DNA from: Aphodosoma sp044433285
Lineage (GTDB): Bacteria; Bacteroidota; Bacteroidia; Bacteroidales; Paludibacteraceae
Direction of reading: 5' to 3'
Assembly (NCBI GenBank): GCA_044433285.1
Contig: JAWXTU010000026.1
Span: 1-25,294 of the forward strand
DNA length: 25,294 nucleotides
Each line of letters begins with the position of its first letter. The first letter of the stretch is position 1. The notes under the pieces were generated by a model that saw only the letters and a program-made list of their open reading frames with translations, was not told where the DNA came from and searched no databases. This document shows positions 14,882 through 22,529 of the stretch, one piece after another. Position numbers and translations under genes: made by a program.

Positions 14882-15334
14882 TTATATAAGGCGTGAGATT
14901 ATCGCGCTTTCAAAACCACGAGACAGGGCAAATTTGAATAGTTTGCTCTGTTTTTCGTATTCGCTAGTAGCGGAAATCTTTGTTGCCTTCGCCTCCAACA
15001 ACTCTTTCAGCGTAGAAAGATACTCCTCTTCATCAATTTCGGTCAGCGCCTCGCGTATGGTTACATTATCTATCTGTTTGCTATATAGCATCATAGAGAT
15101 TTTTTTTCGTCCCCATTTATTAAATCTAAACTTATCCCTCACGTATGCGTTGGCATAACGCTCTTCGTTGATAAAATTCTCCTCTAGCAAAAAGTTGATA
15201 ATCAACTCACTATCTCTGTTGTTGGTTATCCCCCATGCGTATAGTTTTTCTCGCACTTCGGCAATACATTTTTCTGACTTGTAGCAATAGGTAGTTGCCT
15301 TTATTTTTGCCTCTTCGATAGTGATATGTTTCAT
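14882..15334 (-). CDS. recX: Regulatory protein RecX
   Basis: A 150-residue RecX-family protein built of three-helix repeats. Recognisable segments are YCYKSEKCIAEVREKLYAWG (about 17-36), LLEENFINEERYANAYVRDK (about 50-69) and FNKWGRKKISMMLYSKQI. RecX binds and limits RecA filaments in recombination and SOS. Its ATG overlaps the prmC stop by 4 nt (ATGA), so the two are translationally coupled. This prmC-recX pairing is one I recall from other Bacteroidetes. The gene ends back-to-back with topA, with no terminator between them. Confidence 0.88.
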   Translation of the reverse strand: MKHITIEEAKIKATTYCYKSEKCIAEVREKLYAWGITNNRDSELIINFLLEENFINEERYANAYVRDKFRFNKWGRKKISMMLYSKQIDNVTIREALTEIDEEEYLSTLKELLEAKATKISATSEYEKQSKLFKFALSRGFESAIISRLI

Positions 15335-16380
15335 AGTCGTCCGCGAACCATACGTTCGTTATTATTTAAGTCGCAGCGTAGTTCTACATCGTTAAATCCC
15401 AACTCTTGCATCATTGCAACTGTCTCTTTACCATACTGTTGATTAATCTCAAAGTAGAGCATCCCCCCTTTGTCTAGGTGGGTGAGTGCATAAATGGAAA
15501 TAGCACGGTAGAAGAGTAGCGGATTTTGATTTGGTACAAATAGTGCAATTGATGGTTCGTATTTTGTTACATTCTCCTCCATCTCATCTCGTTCGCTGAT
15601 GGTTATATATGGCGGATTGCTAACGATTATATCATATTTTTCTATATCGTCTTGCATCGCTATCTCGTCTTGTGTTTCTATCTCGTTTTGCTTCTTTATC
15701 TTGTCTAGCATCTCTATCTCGTTCTTGCTGATTGCACTCTCCTCTAGCATCGTTTTTGTCTCCTCCGCCAGTTGTAAAATATCCCCCTCGATGAAATTCA
15801 CTGAACCGCCTAGACTCTCACTGTTCTTTTTGGCTAAATCAATTGCATCTGGCGATATATCAATTGCAGATACTTGAGAATTAGGAAGTTCTAACGCTAG
15901 AGTGATAGCGATACAGCCTGTGCCAGTACCAATATCTAATATTTTTAATTTTTCAATATCGCTCAATTTTTCAATCTTTCCAACAGTTTCAATCTCTCCA
16001 ACAGTTTTAATTTCTCTCGTAAATCCAGATTTTTTAATCACCTCAAACTCTCCAAAAATCCCACTCTCTACATCACTCACAATCCACTCGATCAACTCCT
16101 CAGTCTCAGGACGAGGAATGAGTGCGCGCGCATCACTATAGAAAGTACGATTGTAAAATGGCGCAGTGCCTACGATATATTGTAGTGGTTCGTGGGTGAG
16201 CAGTCTCTCTACTATCTGACTACACTCACTCGCCTCTTCAGAATTTAGTATCACCTCCCTCTCAGCCATTAAAGATGTTAATGAGCGGTTGCTAACGATA
16301 CATACCACCTCGCGAGCTAGCGATTTAGCCTCGCTATCCGAGTAGATTGTAGAGAGTTGTTGAGTGATTTTATTAATCAT
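15331..16380 (-). CDS. prmC: Peptide chain release factor N5-glutamine methyltransferase, with repeat insertions
   Basis: 349 residues from the ATG at 16380. The enzyme methylates the GGQ glutamine of release factors RF1 and RF2 using S-adenosylmethionine. The N-terminal helical domain includes HEPLQYIVGTAPFYNRTF and LIPRPETEELIEW. The Rossmann SAM site is ILDIGTGTGCIAITLAL and the catalytic motif is VSNPPYI. Two low-complexity insertions of 6-residue units lie just before the SAM motif and just before NPPY. Removing them leaves about 295 residues, near the usual size of about 280. An upstream TTG at 16407 is in frame but lies inside the dnaN terminator, so the ATG is preferred. recX follows with a 4-nt overlap. 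Confidence 0.93.
   Translation of the reverse strand: MINKITQQLSTIYSDSEAKSLAREVVCIVSNRSLTSLMAEREVILNSEEASECSQIVERLLTHEPLQYIVGTAPFYNRTFYSDARALIPRPETEELIEWIVSDVESGIFGEFEVIKKSGFTREIKTVGEIETVGKIEKLSDIEKLKILDIGTGTGCIAITLALELPNSQVSAIDISPDAIDLAKKNSESLGGSVNFIEGDILQLAEETKTMLEESAISKNEIEMLDKIKKQNEIETQDEIAMQDDIEKYDIIVSNPPYITISERDEMEENVTKYEPSIALFVPNQNPLLFYRAISIYALTHLDKGGMLYFEINQQYGKETVAMMQELGFNDVELRCDLNNNERMVRGRL
15634..15723 (-). repeat. Five 18-bp tandem repeats inside prmC (before NPPY)
   Basis: On the coding strand five units of 18 bp follow the pattern AACGAGATAGARAHRCAA and encode NEIEML, DKIKKQ, NEIETQ, DEIAMQ and DDIEKY. The high similarity of units 1, 3 and 4 suggests recent slippage expansion. 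Confidence 0.9.
15946..16017 (-). repeat. Four 18-bp tandem repeats inside prmC (before the SAM motif)
   Basis: Four units of 18 bp encode REIKTV, GEIETV, GKIEKL and SDIEKL. Neighbouring units share half-units (AAACTGTT in the first two, GAAAAATT in the last two). The period is the same as in the second array about 220 bp downstream in the gene. Confidence 0.85.
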
Positions 16381-16386
16381 ATACCT

Positions 16387-16440
16387 AAAAAAAGAGTTAA
16401 TGTTCAATGTCGTATTTTACGACCGTTTGAACACTAACTC
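16387..16440 (-). terminator. Intrinsic terminator after dnaN
   Basis: On the minus strand a 14-nt outer arm (16427-16440) pairs with 16394-16407 with one mismatch. It encloses an inner perfect GTCGTA-AAA-TACGAC hairpin (16409-16423). Seven U residues follow (16387-16393). This separates gyrB-dnaN from prmC-recX. Confidence 0.92.
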
Positions 16441-16476
16441 CTTTATACTGTTTTGTTTAGAAGTCTTCTTCTACTC

Positions 16477-17601
16477 TTAGTCGTTAATAAGCATTGGCAT
16501 CAAAAGCATAAGAAGATCTTCGTTCTCTTCATTCTCTGATGGCAATATGATACCTGCTCGTGATGGGTCTGCAAGTTGTAGGCGCACCTCGTCGCTGCTG
16601 AAATTAGATAGGATATCAGCTAGTAGAGTAGCTTTGAAACCTATGTTAATTGGGTCGCCCTCAAATTGACAAGAGATTTTTTCTTGTGCCGCATTGCTGA
16701 AGTCGATGTCTTGAGCAAGAAGTGTGATGCTACCACTCTCGATAGTCAATTTAATCAATTGTGATGCTTGGTTTGCAAACGGAATAATACGTTTGATAGC
16801 ATTAGCAAATGTTTGACGGTCGATAATGATTTCGTATGGGTTGTTTGTTGGAATTACGCTATTGTAATTTGGGTATTTACCATTGATTTGGCGACATACC
16901 ATACGGTATCCTTCCATCTCGAAAACGATATTTTTGTCGTCGAAACTAATTTTTGCCTCGTCGTTTAATCCGCCCAAGATATTTTTAAGTAGCGATGCAC
17001 TCTTTTTAGGCAAAATAAATGAAGCCTCCATATCATTTGTAGTTGCAGTATTAACTAAGCGCACCAATTTATGAGCATCTGTTGCAACAAATGTAAGGCT
17101 CTCATTCTCGAATTTGAAGAAGATACCAGTCATCATCGGACGACCATCATCTACCGCCGTAGCAAAAATAGTTTTTGAGATACCAGTTGCCAAAGTTCCT
17201 GTTTTTACTGTAGCTGTTAAAATCTCTTCGCCTAGTGCAGGTTCTTCTGGAAACTCTTCGCTGTTTTGTCCGATAAAGTTAAATCTACCAGTCTCAGTTT
17301 TAAGTTCCACTGCAAGGTTTTCTGGGTTAATATCAAATACAAGTGGTTGATCGCCAAACTCTTTGAGCGATTCAGATAGTAGTTTTGAAGGTAGAGCGAT
17401 TGTTACATCTCCATCTCCATTATCAATAGTGATTGTAGTAGAAATTGTTGTCTCTAAGTCAGAGGCAGTAATAGTCAAATTGTTACCTTTTACATCTAAT
17501 AAAAAGTACTCTAAGATTGCCATCTGATTTTTGGCAGCAATTACTTTACCGATTACCTGAATGCGGTGAAGTAGGGTTGAGCTTGATACTGTAAATTTCA
17601 T
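16477..17601 (-). CDS. dnaN: DNA polymerase III beta subunit (sliding clamp)
   Basis: 374 residues, the normal length for the ring-shaped processivity clamp of the replicative polymerase. The N-terminus MKFTVSSSTLLHRIQVIGKV and the following AILEYFLLDV and LTITASDLETT are typical. The domain 2 and 3 regions include ATDAHKLVRL, YRMVCRQINGKYPNYNSVIP and a C-terminal LLMLLMPMLI. It lies 53 bp downstream of gyrB on the same strand, so the two probably form one transcript starting at the gyrB promoter and ending at the strong terminator at 16387-16440. No dnaA or recF is next to it in the window. Confidence 0.96.
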   Translation of the reverse strand: MKFTVSSSTLLHRIQVIGKVIAAKNQMAILEYFLLDVKGNNLTITASDLETTISTTITIDNGDGDVTIALPSKLLSESLKEFGDQPLVFDINPENLAVELKTETGRFNFIGQNSEEFPEEPALGEEILTATVKTGTLATGISKTIFATAVDDGRPMMTGIFFKFENESLTFVATDAHKLVRLVNTATTNDMEASFILPKKSASLLKNILGGLNDEAKISFDDKNIVFEMEGYRMVCRQINGKYPNYNSVIPTNNPYEIIIDRQTFANAIKRIIPFANQASQLIKLTIESGSITLLAQDIDFSNAAQEKISCQFEGDPINIGFKATLLADILSNFSSDEVRLQLADPSRAGIILPSENEENEDLLMLLMPMLIND

Positions 17602-17654
17602 AGTTGTATTTTATTTATTGTTTTGTTTGTTCTGAAAGTTTTTTAGAATACCAC

Positions 17655-19613
17655 TTATGCATCGATTGTTGCGTAGATAGCATTTTGTTCGATAAATTCT
17701 CTACGAGGAGCTACATCATCTCCCATCAACATAGAGAAAATTTTGTCAGCCTCAGCTGCATTTTCAATGCTGATTTGACGAAGCGTGCGATTTTCTGGGT
17801 TCATTGTTGTATCCCAAAGTTGCTCTGCATTCATCTCCCCAAGACCTTTATAGCGTTGTTGAGATACAGCACCCTCGTTGCCATCGCCATGCTCTTGTAT
17901 GAATTTCAAACGTTGGTCTTCGCTCCAGCAATACTCTTGTATTTTACCTTTGCGGCACAAGTACAACGGAGGAGTAGCAATGTAAATATATCCGTTCTCA
18001 ATCATCTCTTTCATATAGCGGAAGAAGAATGTAAGGATTAGAGTAGCAATGTGCGAACCATCTACGTCGGCATCGGTCATAATGATAACTTTGTTGTATC
18101 TAAGTTTCACCATATTAAGTGCTTTTGAATCCTCTTCTGTACCGATTGTTACACCCAACGCAGTGTAGATGTTGCGAATCTCTTCGCTCTCAAAAGCACG
18201 GTGTTGCATCGCTTTCTCCACATTTAATATCTTACCACGCAAAGGTAAAATAGCCTGGTGGTTACGATCGCGACCAGATTTGGCAGAACCACCTGCCGAA
18301 TCCCCTTCGACTAAGAACAGTTCGCATAATGCTGGGTCTTTGCTAGAGCAGTCAGCCAATTTACCAGGCAATCCACCACCAGATAGAGGCGATTTGCGTT
18401 GTACCATCTCACGAGCTTTACGTGCTGCGCTACGTGCTGTAGCTGCCAAAATCACCTTTTGTACGATAGTTTTTGCCTCAGCTGGGTGCTCTTCGAGATA
18501 GTTGCCAAGTGCCTCACCGACAGCTTGATCTACCATACCCATAATTTCGCTATTACCCAATTTAGTCTTGGTTTGACCCTCAAATTGAGGTTCTGCTACT
18601 TTTACAGAGATAACAGCAGTTAGCCCCTCACGGAAGTCATCACCCGAGATGTCCACTTTTACCTTTTCGAGTAATTTGCTATCCTCTGCATATTTTTTGA
18701 GTGTACGAGTAAGCGCACGACGGAAACCAGATACGTGAGTACCTCCCTCAATTGTGTTGATATTATTTACATATGAGTGTAGATTTTCAGAGTATGATGT
18801 GTTGTACATCATAGCAATCTCTACTGGAGTACCAAATTTATCTGTGTTAATATGTATTACGTGAGGAATTAATGGATCGCGACTTTGGTCGATATGGCGT
18901 ACAAATTCACGCAAACCCTCTTCTGAGTAAAACTGTTCGCGTTTTGGCTCGCCTGTCTCATTAATATTGCGTAAATCTGTAATAGTCAAACGGATACCAG
19001 CATTCAAGAATGCCAATTCGCGCAAACGAGATGCTAGAATATTGTATTGATATACTAACTCTGAGAATATCTCTGGGTCTGGGTGAAAAGTAACCATTGT
19101 ACCGGTAGTAGTCGATTCGCCAATTACCTTTACATCAAATTGAGGCACACCCTTGCTATACTCTTGCATATATACTTTGCCAGCGCGACACACTTCAACG
19201 TGTAGTAGAGTAGAGAGCGCATTAACACAACTCACCCCTACACCGTGCAAACCACCCGACACTTTATATGATCCTTTATCGAATTTACCCCCTGCGTGTA
19301 ACACTGTCATTACAACTTCAAGAGCAGATTTCCCCTCTTTCTCGTGCATATCAACTGGGATACCACGACCGTTGTCTCTAACTGTTATTGAGTTGTCTTC
19401 GTTGATGCTTACTTCGATGTCTGTACAATATCCAGCAAGAGCCTCATCAATAGAGTTGTCTACCACCTCGTAAACTAGATGGTGTAAACCTTTCGAACTA
19501 GTATCGCCAATGTACATTGATGGACGTTTGCGAACCGCCTCTAATCCCTCAAGTACCTGAATACTACTGGCTCCATACTCCGATGCAATGTTATCTTTTA
19601 CTTCTTCACTCAT
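17655..19613 (-). CDS. gyrB: DNA gyrase subunit B
   Basis: 652 residues, full-length GyrB, the ATPase subunit of the enzyme that introduces negative supercoils. The GHKL ATPase domain has EVVDNSIDEALAGYC near 49-63, DNGRGIPVD and GLHGVGVSCVNALS. The transducer follows, then the TOPRIM domain with LVEGDSAGGSAKSGRDR, GKILNVEKA and IIMTDADVDGSHIATL. The protein ends with the usual QRYKGLGEMN and FIEQNA segments. The E-S-K substrate pattern favours GyrB over ParE, but the call rests on overall similarity. A good promoter lies 62-93 bp upstream, divergent from the chromate-transporter promoter. Confidence 0.95.
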   Translation of the reverse strand: MSEEVKDNIASEYGASSIQVLEGLEAVRKRPSMYIGDTSSKGLHHLVYEVVDNSIDEALAGYCTDIEVSINEDNSITVRDNGRGIPVDMHEKEGKSALEVVMTVLHAGGKFDKGSYKVSGGLHGVGVSCVNALSTLLHVEVCRAGKVYMQEYSKGVPQFDVKVIGESTTTGTMVTFHPDPEIFSELVYQYNILASRLRELAFLNAGIRLTITDLRNINETGEPKREQFYSEEGLREFVRHIDQSRDPLIPHVIHINTDKFGTPVEIAMMYNTSYSENLHSYVNNINTIEGGTHVSGFRRALTRTLKKYAEDSKLLEKVKVDISGDDFREGLTAVISVKVAEPQFEGQTKTKLGNSEIMGMVDQAVGEALGNYLEEHPAEAKTIVQKVILAATARSAARKAREMVQRKSPLSGGGLPGKLADCSSKDPALCELFLVEGDSAGGSAKSGRDRNHQAILPLRGKILNVEKAMQHRAFESEEIRNIYTALGVTIGTEEDSKALNMVKLRYNKVIIMTDADVDGSHIATLILTFFFRYMKEMIENGYIYIATPPLYLCRKGKIQEYCWSEDQRLKFIQEHGDGNEGAVSQQRYKGLGEMNAEQLWDTTMNPENRTLRQISIENAAEADKIFSMLMGDDVAPRREFIEQNAIYATIDA

Positions 19614-19674
19614 GATTTTTAGTTTATAATGTTCTATTTTTATGTTGATTTATTTTCTCTGTTATTTTAGACTA

Positions 19675-19706
19675 CAAATTTACGATTTTTTTTTCGAATA
19701 GCCAAA
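19675..19706 (-). promoter_or_regulatory. Bacteroidetes promoter of gyrB
   Basis: On the minus strand TTTG (19703-19706), 20 nt, then TAAATTTG (19675-19682): both elements match the consensus exactly. The predicted start is near 19670, giving a leader of about 57 nt. Confidence 0.85.
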
Positions 19707-19749
19707 AAAAAGTGTGTTTTTTTTCTGAAAAAAATATACTTTTTTTGTC

Positions 19750-19781
19750 GTTGCTAGTTTAGTTAAATTTTACTACCTTTG
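19750..19781 (+). promoter_or_regulatory. Promoter of the chromate-transporter operon
   Basis: GTTG (19750-19753), 20 nt, then TACCTTTG (19774-19781), an exact -7 element. The transcript would start near 19787 and carry a leader of about 70 nt. Confidence 0.75.
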
Positions 19782-19798
19782 TAGCCTAAAATTGAAGT

Positions 19799-19834
19799 GG
19801 AGATTTTTATAAATTCCCCTTAAAATAGAGGGGG
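19799..19834 (+). promoter_or_regulatory. Leader with two competing hairpins upstream of the chromate transporter
   Basis: CCCCT (19816-19820) can pair with the downstream AGGGG (19829-19833, loop 8 nt). The same C-run is the 3' arm of the 21-nt motif GGAGATTTTTATAAATTCCCC (19799-19819), which resembles 9542-9562. The two pairings exclude each other. The upstream stem is weak, with an A-C mismatch, so a regulatory switch is only a possibility. Confidence 0.4.
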
Positions 19835-19857
19835 CTTTAAAATTCCTCGAATAATTA

Positions 19858-20445
19858 ATGGAAATGAATTCGACTCAAATAAGGCAACTCTTTTTCTCGT
19901 TTATGAAGATTGGTGCGTTCACCATTGGTGGCGGTTATGCTATGATTCCGATTATCGAGCAAGAGGTGGTTAATAAGCGCAAATGGATTGATAGTAAGGA
20001 GTTTTTGGATATGGTGGTGCTGGCTCAAACAGCTCCAGGTATACTCGCTATGAATATCTCTGTTCTGGTGGGTAACAAGGTGGCTGGTCGTCGTGGTGCG
20101 ATATTCAGTGCGCTTGGTTCTGGTTTGCCCTCATTTGTTATTATCTTGCTGATTGCTATGTTTTTCAATAAATTTCAAGATAATATTTATGTGATAAAGG
20201 CATTTAAGGCTATTCGTCCCGCTGTGGTGGCATTGATTGCGGTGCCAGTATTCAAACTTGGTAAATCTGCTAAAATTAGCTGGTTTACAGTGTGGATTCC
20301 GATTGCGGCGGCTCTACTTATCTGGCTACTTGGTGTTTCTCCTGTCTGGATTGTCCTCGCGGCAATTATTGGTGGTATGGTGTGGCGTTTGGGTGAACAG
20401 TATCTCGTCGAGCATCGCAAAGATAAAAAGGGGGTGGAAAAATGA
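19858..20445 (+). CDS. chrA: Chromate transporter, short-chain CHR subunit 1
   Basis: 195 residues with one CHR domain: the signature FMKIGAFTIGGGYAMIPII near the N-terminus, then QTAPGILAMNISVLVGNKV and GLPSFVIILLIAMFF. Four to six hydrophobic helices are visible. Short-chain CHR proteins are encoded as adjacent pairs and are thought to make a two-subunit membrane transporter that exports chromate or a related oxyanion. The physiological substrate in gut or sediment Bacteroidales is uncertain. The second subunit overlaps by 4 nt (ATGA). The start ATG at 19858 is followed two codons later by a second ATG, and either may be used. Confidence 0.88.
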   Translation: MEMNSTQIRQLFFSFMKIGAFTIGGGYAMIPIIEQEVVNKRKWIDSKEFLDMVVLAQTAPGILAMNISVLVGNKVAGRRGAIFSALGSGLPSFVIILLIAMFFNKFQDNIYVIKAFKAIRPAVVALIAVPVFKLGKSAKISWFTVWIPIAAALLIWLLGVSPVWIVLAAIIGGMVWRLGEQYLVEHRKDKKGVEK

Positions 20446-20978
20446 TATATCTTCAACTTTTTATCTCGTTTTTTAAGATTGGTCTCTTCGGTTTTGGTGG
20501 CGGTGCTGCGATGTTGCCTCTTATTCAGTTTGAATTAGTGGCACGCCACGACTGGATTACTAATGCCGAATTTACCAATATGATTGCGATTAGTCAAATC
20601 ACGCCAGGTCCGATTGGTATCAACTGCGCCACATATGCAGGGTATCTAGCCTCGGGCAATATTCTGGGGGCGGCAGTTGCCACGTTTGCTCTTGTGCTCC
20701 CCTCGTTTATCATTATGTTGCTCTTAGTTAAGGTGATGAATAAATTTAGTGAGAATGTGTGGGTGAAGAGTGTGATGCAGATTCTCCGTTATACGGTGGT
20801 GGGGTTGATTGCCGCTGCGGCTCTGCTACTTGTTACTGAGGAGACTTTTGGTGCCGATTATTGCGATTGGAGTGCTTGGGTGATATTTGTTCTCGCTTTT
20901 GTAAGCACTAAATGGCTTAAAGTTAACCCTATATTGATGATTTTGGCAGCAGCGGTAGTGGGTATAATTATATATTAA
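20442..20978 (+). CDS. chrA: Chromate transporter, short-chain CHR subunit 2
   Basis: 178 residues, the second half of the pair. It has FFKIGLFGFGGGAAMLPLI, WITNAEFTNMIAISQITPGP, and GINCATYAGYLASG followed by a Pro-Ser segment (LVLPSFIIMLLL). It has the same fold as subunit 1 but clearly different sequence, as is usual for heterodimeric short-chain CHR systems in which the halves insert in opposite orientations. Translation is coupled to subunit 1 through the ATGA overlap. tcdA follows after 28 bp, so both may be on one transcript. Confidence 0.88.
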   Translation: MIYLQLFISFFKIGLFGFGGGAAMLPLIQFELVARHDWITNAEFTNMIAISQITPGPIGINCATYAGYLASGNILGAAVATFALVLPSFIIMLLLVKVMNKFSENVWVKSVMQILRYTVVGLIAAAALLLVTEETFGADYCDWSAWVIFVLAFVSTKWLKVNPILMILAAAVVGIIIY

Positions 20979-21006
20979 GGGGATATATTAAGAGGATTTT
21001 AAAAAA

Positions 21007-21744
21007 ATGGATAATTGGAAAGAGCGTACCGAATTGATGTTTGGTGTTGAGCGTGTGGCTAATTTGGCAACGGCTAATGTATTGGTTGTTGGCGTGGGTG
21101 GTGTTGGTGCATATGCAGCCGAGATGCTAGTGCGTGCGGGTGTGGGACATATGACTATTGTAGATGGTGATGTGGTAAATGATACCAACAAAAATCGTCA
21201 GCTGATAGCTCTATCATCTACTGTTGGTTGCGATAAAGTGGAGGTGTTGGCACAACGATTACGTGATATAAATCCTGATATCTGTTTAACTCCGATAAAG
21301 GAGTTTTTGCGCGATGAACGTACGATTGAACTGCTTGAGTCTCAAAAGTTTGATTATGTAGTAGATGCTATTGATACTCTCTCTCCCAAAGTCTTTTTGC
21401 TTAGTCAATCGGTGGAGAGGAATATCCCAGTGGTGAGCAGTATGGGGTCGGGCGGAAAGTTAGACCCGATGCAGGTGCGCATATCTGATATATCAAAATC
21501 TGACTACTGCAAATTGGCTCGTATGGTGCGCAAGCGGTTACACAAATTGGGTATACGCAAGGGGATAACTGTGGTATATTCAGCCGAGGTGGTGCCGCCA
21601 GAACGAGTGGTGATTACTGAGGGCGAGGAGAATAAAAAATCTAATGTGGGCACGGTGAGTTATATGCCTGCGATATTTGGCTGTTTTTTGGCGAGTCATA
21701 TTATTAGGGAGTTAACAAAGGGGGCGTTTTCAGATCGCCCCTAA
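21007..21744 (+). CDS. tcdA: tRNA threonylcarbamoyladenosine dehydratase
   Basis: 245 residues, an E1/ThiF-like ATP-dependent enzyme that cyclises the t6A37 modification of ANN-decoding tRNAs to ct6A. The nucleotide-binding VLVVGVGGVGAYAAEM is at 25-40, VDGDVVNDTNKNRQL at 52-66 (Asp, Asn and Arg of the ATP site), and DAIDTLSPKV at 120-129. The end SNVGTVSYMPAIFGCF matches TcdA rather than ThiF or MoeB, and no CxxC zinc pairs are present. It lies 38 bp upstream of lolD. Confidence 0.92.
   Translation: MDNWKERTELMFGVERVANLATANVLVVGVGGVGAYAAEMLVRAGVGHMTIVDGDVVNDTNKNRQLIALSSTVGCDKVEVLAQRLRDINPDICLTPIKEFLRDERTIELLESQKFDYVVDAIDTLSPKVFLLSQSVERNIPVVSSMGSGGKLDPMQVRISDISKSDYCKLARMVRKRLHKLGIRKGITVVYSAEVVPPERVVITEGEENKKSNVGTVSYMPAIFGCFLASHIIRELTKGAFSDRP
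21721..21741 (+). terminator. GC stem-loop at the tcdA stop
   Basis: GGGGCG (21721-21726) and CGCCCC (21736-21741) pair across 9 nt, inside the last codons of tcdA. No U-tract follows, so it may attenuate read-through into lolD or stabilise the mRNA end. Confidence 0.4.
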
Positions 21745-21782
21745 TTAGAAACATCGACTGAACGAAAATAAAAAATACAATT

Positions 21783-22436
21783 ATGATAAAAGTAGAGGGT
21801 ATTACTAAACATTTTGATGCACTTCAGGTGCTGAAAGGGGTTGATTTACATATTGCTCCACGTGAGATTGTGAGTTTGATGGGACAGAGCGGTGCAGGTA
21901 AAACTACTCTGTTGCAAATTATAGGCACTTTGAGTCGTCCAACAGCTGGTAGTGTGCATATAAATGGAGAAAATTTGTTGAGAAAAAACGAAAAAGAGTT
22001 GGCTCAATTCCGAAATAAGCAGATAGGATTTGTGTTTCAATTTCATCAACTCCTACCCGAATTTACGGCAATAGAAAATGTAATTATGCCCGCTTTAATC
22101 GGCGGAATGGCAATGCCCGATGCCCGAAAAGAGGCTACTCGTCTGCTCGATTATCTCAAACTTTCGGAGCGTGCAGAGCATAAACCATCTGAACTATCTG
22201 GTGGCGAAAAGCAGCGTGTGGCTGTAGCTAGAGCGTTGATTAACAAACCCTCAGTGCTTCTGGCGGATGAACCATCGGGTAGTCTCGATTCGCAAAATCG
22301 CACAGAACTCCACAATCTCTTTTTCGATTTGCGCGACACATTCGGACAAACAATTCTTATCGTTACTCACGACGAGGAGTTGGCATCAATTTCTGACAGG
22401 GTGGTGCGTATGAAAGATGGTCTTATCGTAGACTAA
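21783..22436 (+). CDS. lolD: ABC transporter ATPase, LolD type (lipoprotein release)
   Basis: 217 residues, a compact ABC ATPase: Walker A GQSGAGKT at 34-41, Q-loop near Q86 in FVFQFHQLLPEFTAIENV, signature LSGGEKQR at 138-145, Walker B VLLADE at 158-163, and the switch histidine near 196 (VTHDEEL). The LLPEFTA(I)ENV segment and the PSGSLD D-loop fit the LolD/MacB-like subfamily. LolCDE extracts lipoproteins from the inner membrane. The LolC/E permease genes are not in the window, as in many Bacteroidetes where they lie elsewhere. FtsE or another MacB-type ATPase is a less likely alternative. Confidence 0.85.
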   Translation: MIKVEGITKHFDALQVLKGVDLHIAPREIVSLMGQSGAGKTTLLQIIGTLSRPTAGSVHINGENLLRKNEKELAQFRNKQIGFVFQFHQLLPEFTAIENVIMPALIGGMAMPDARKEATRLLDYLKLSERAEHKPSELSGGEKQRVAVARALINKPSVLLADEPSGSLDSQNRTELHNLFFDLRDTFGQTILIVTHDEELASISDRVVRMKDGLIVD

Positions 22437-22444
22437 AATGAGAT

Positions 22445-22476
22445 ATTGTATAATTAAAATAGTTTTTGTATCTTTG
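22445..22476 (+). promoter_or_regulatory. Promoter of the acyltransferase gene
   Basis: ATTG (22445-22448), 20 nt, then TATCTTTG (22469-22476), an exact -7 element. The predicted start is near 22481, about 50 nt before the ATG. It begins only 8 bp after the lolD stop. Confidence 0.75.
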
Positions 22477-22529
22477 CCAAGAATATTGGGAAGTTTCTTA
22501 GATGCCCTAAATAATACACTATATTTGTA

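Noticed and set aside
16381..16407. TTG start of prmC
   Set aside because: It lies inside the dnaN terminator hairpin, and the next ATG gives the normal N-terminus.
16440..17654. Replication origin near dnaN and gyrB
   Set aside because: No dnaA, no cluster of DnaA boxes and no intergenic gap of suitable size were seen.
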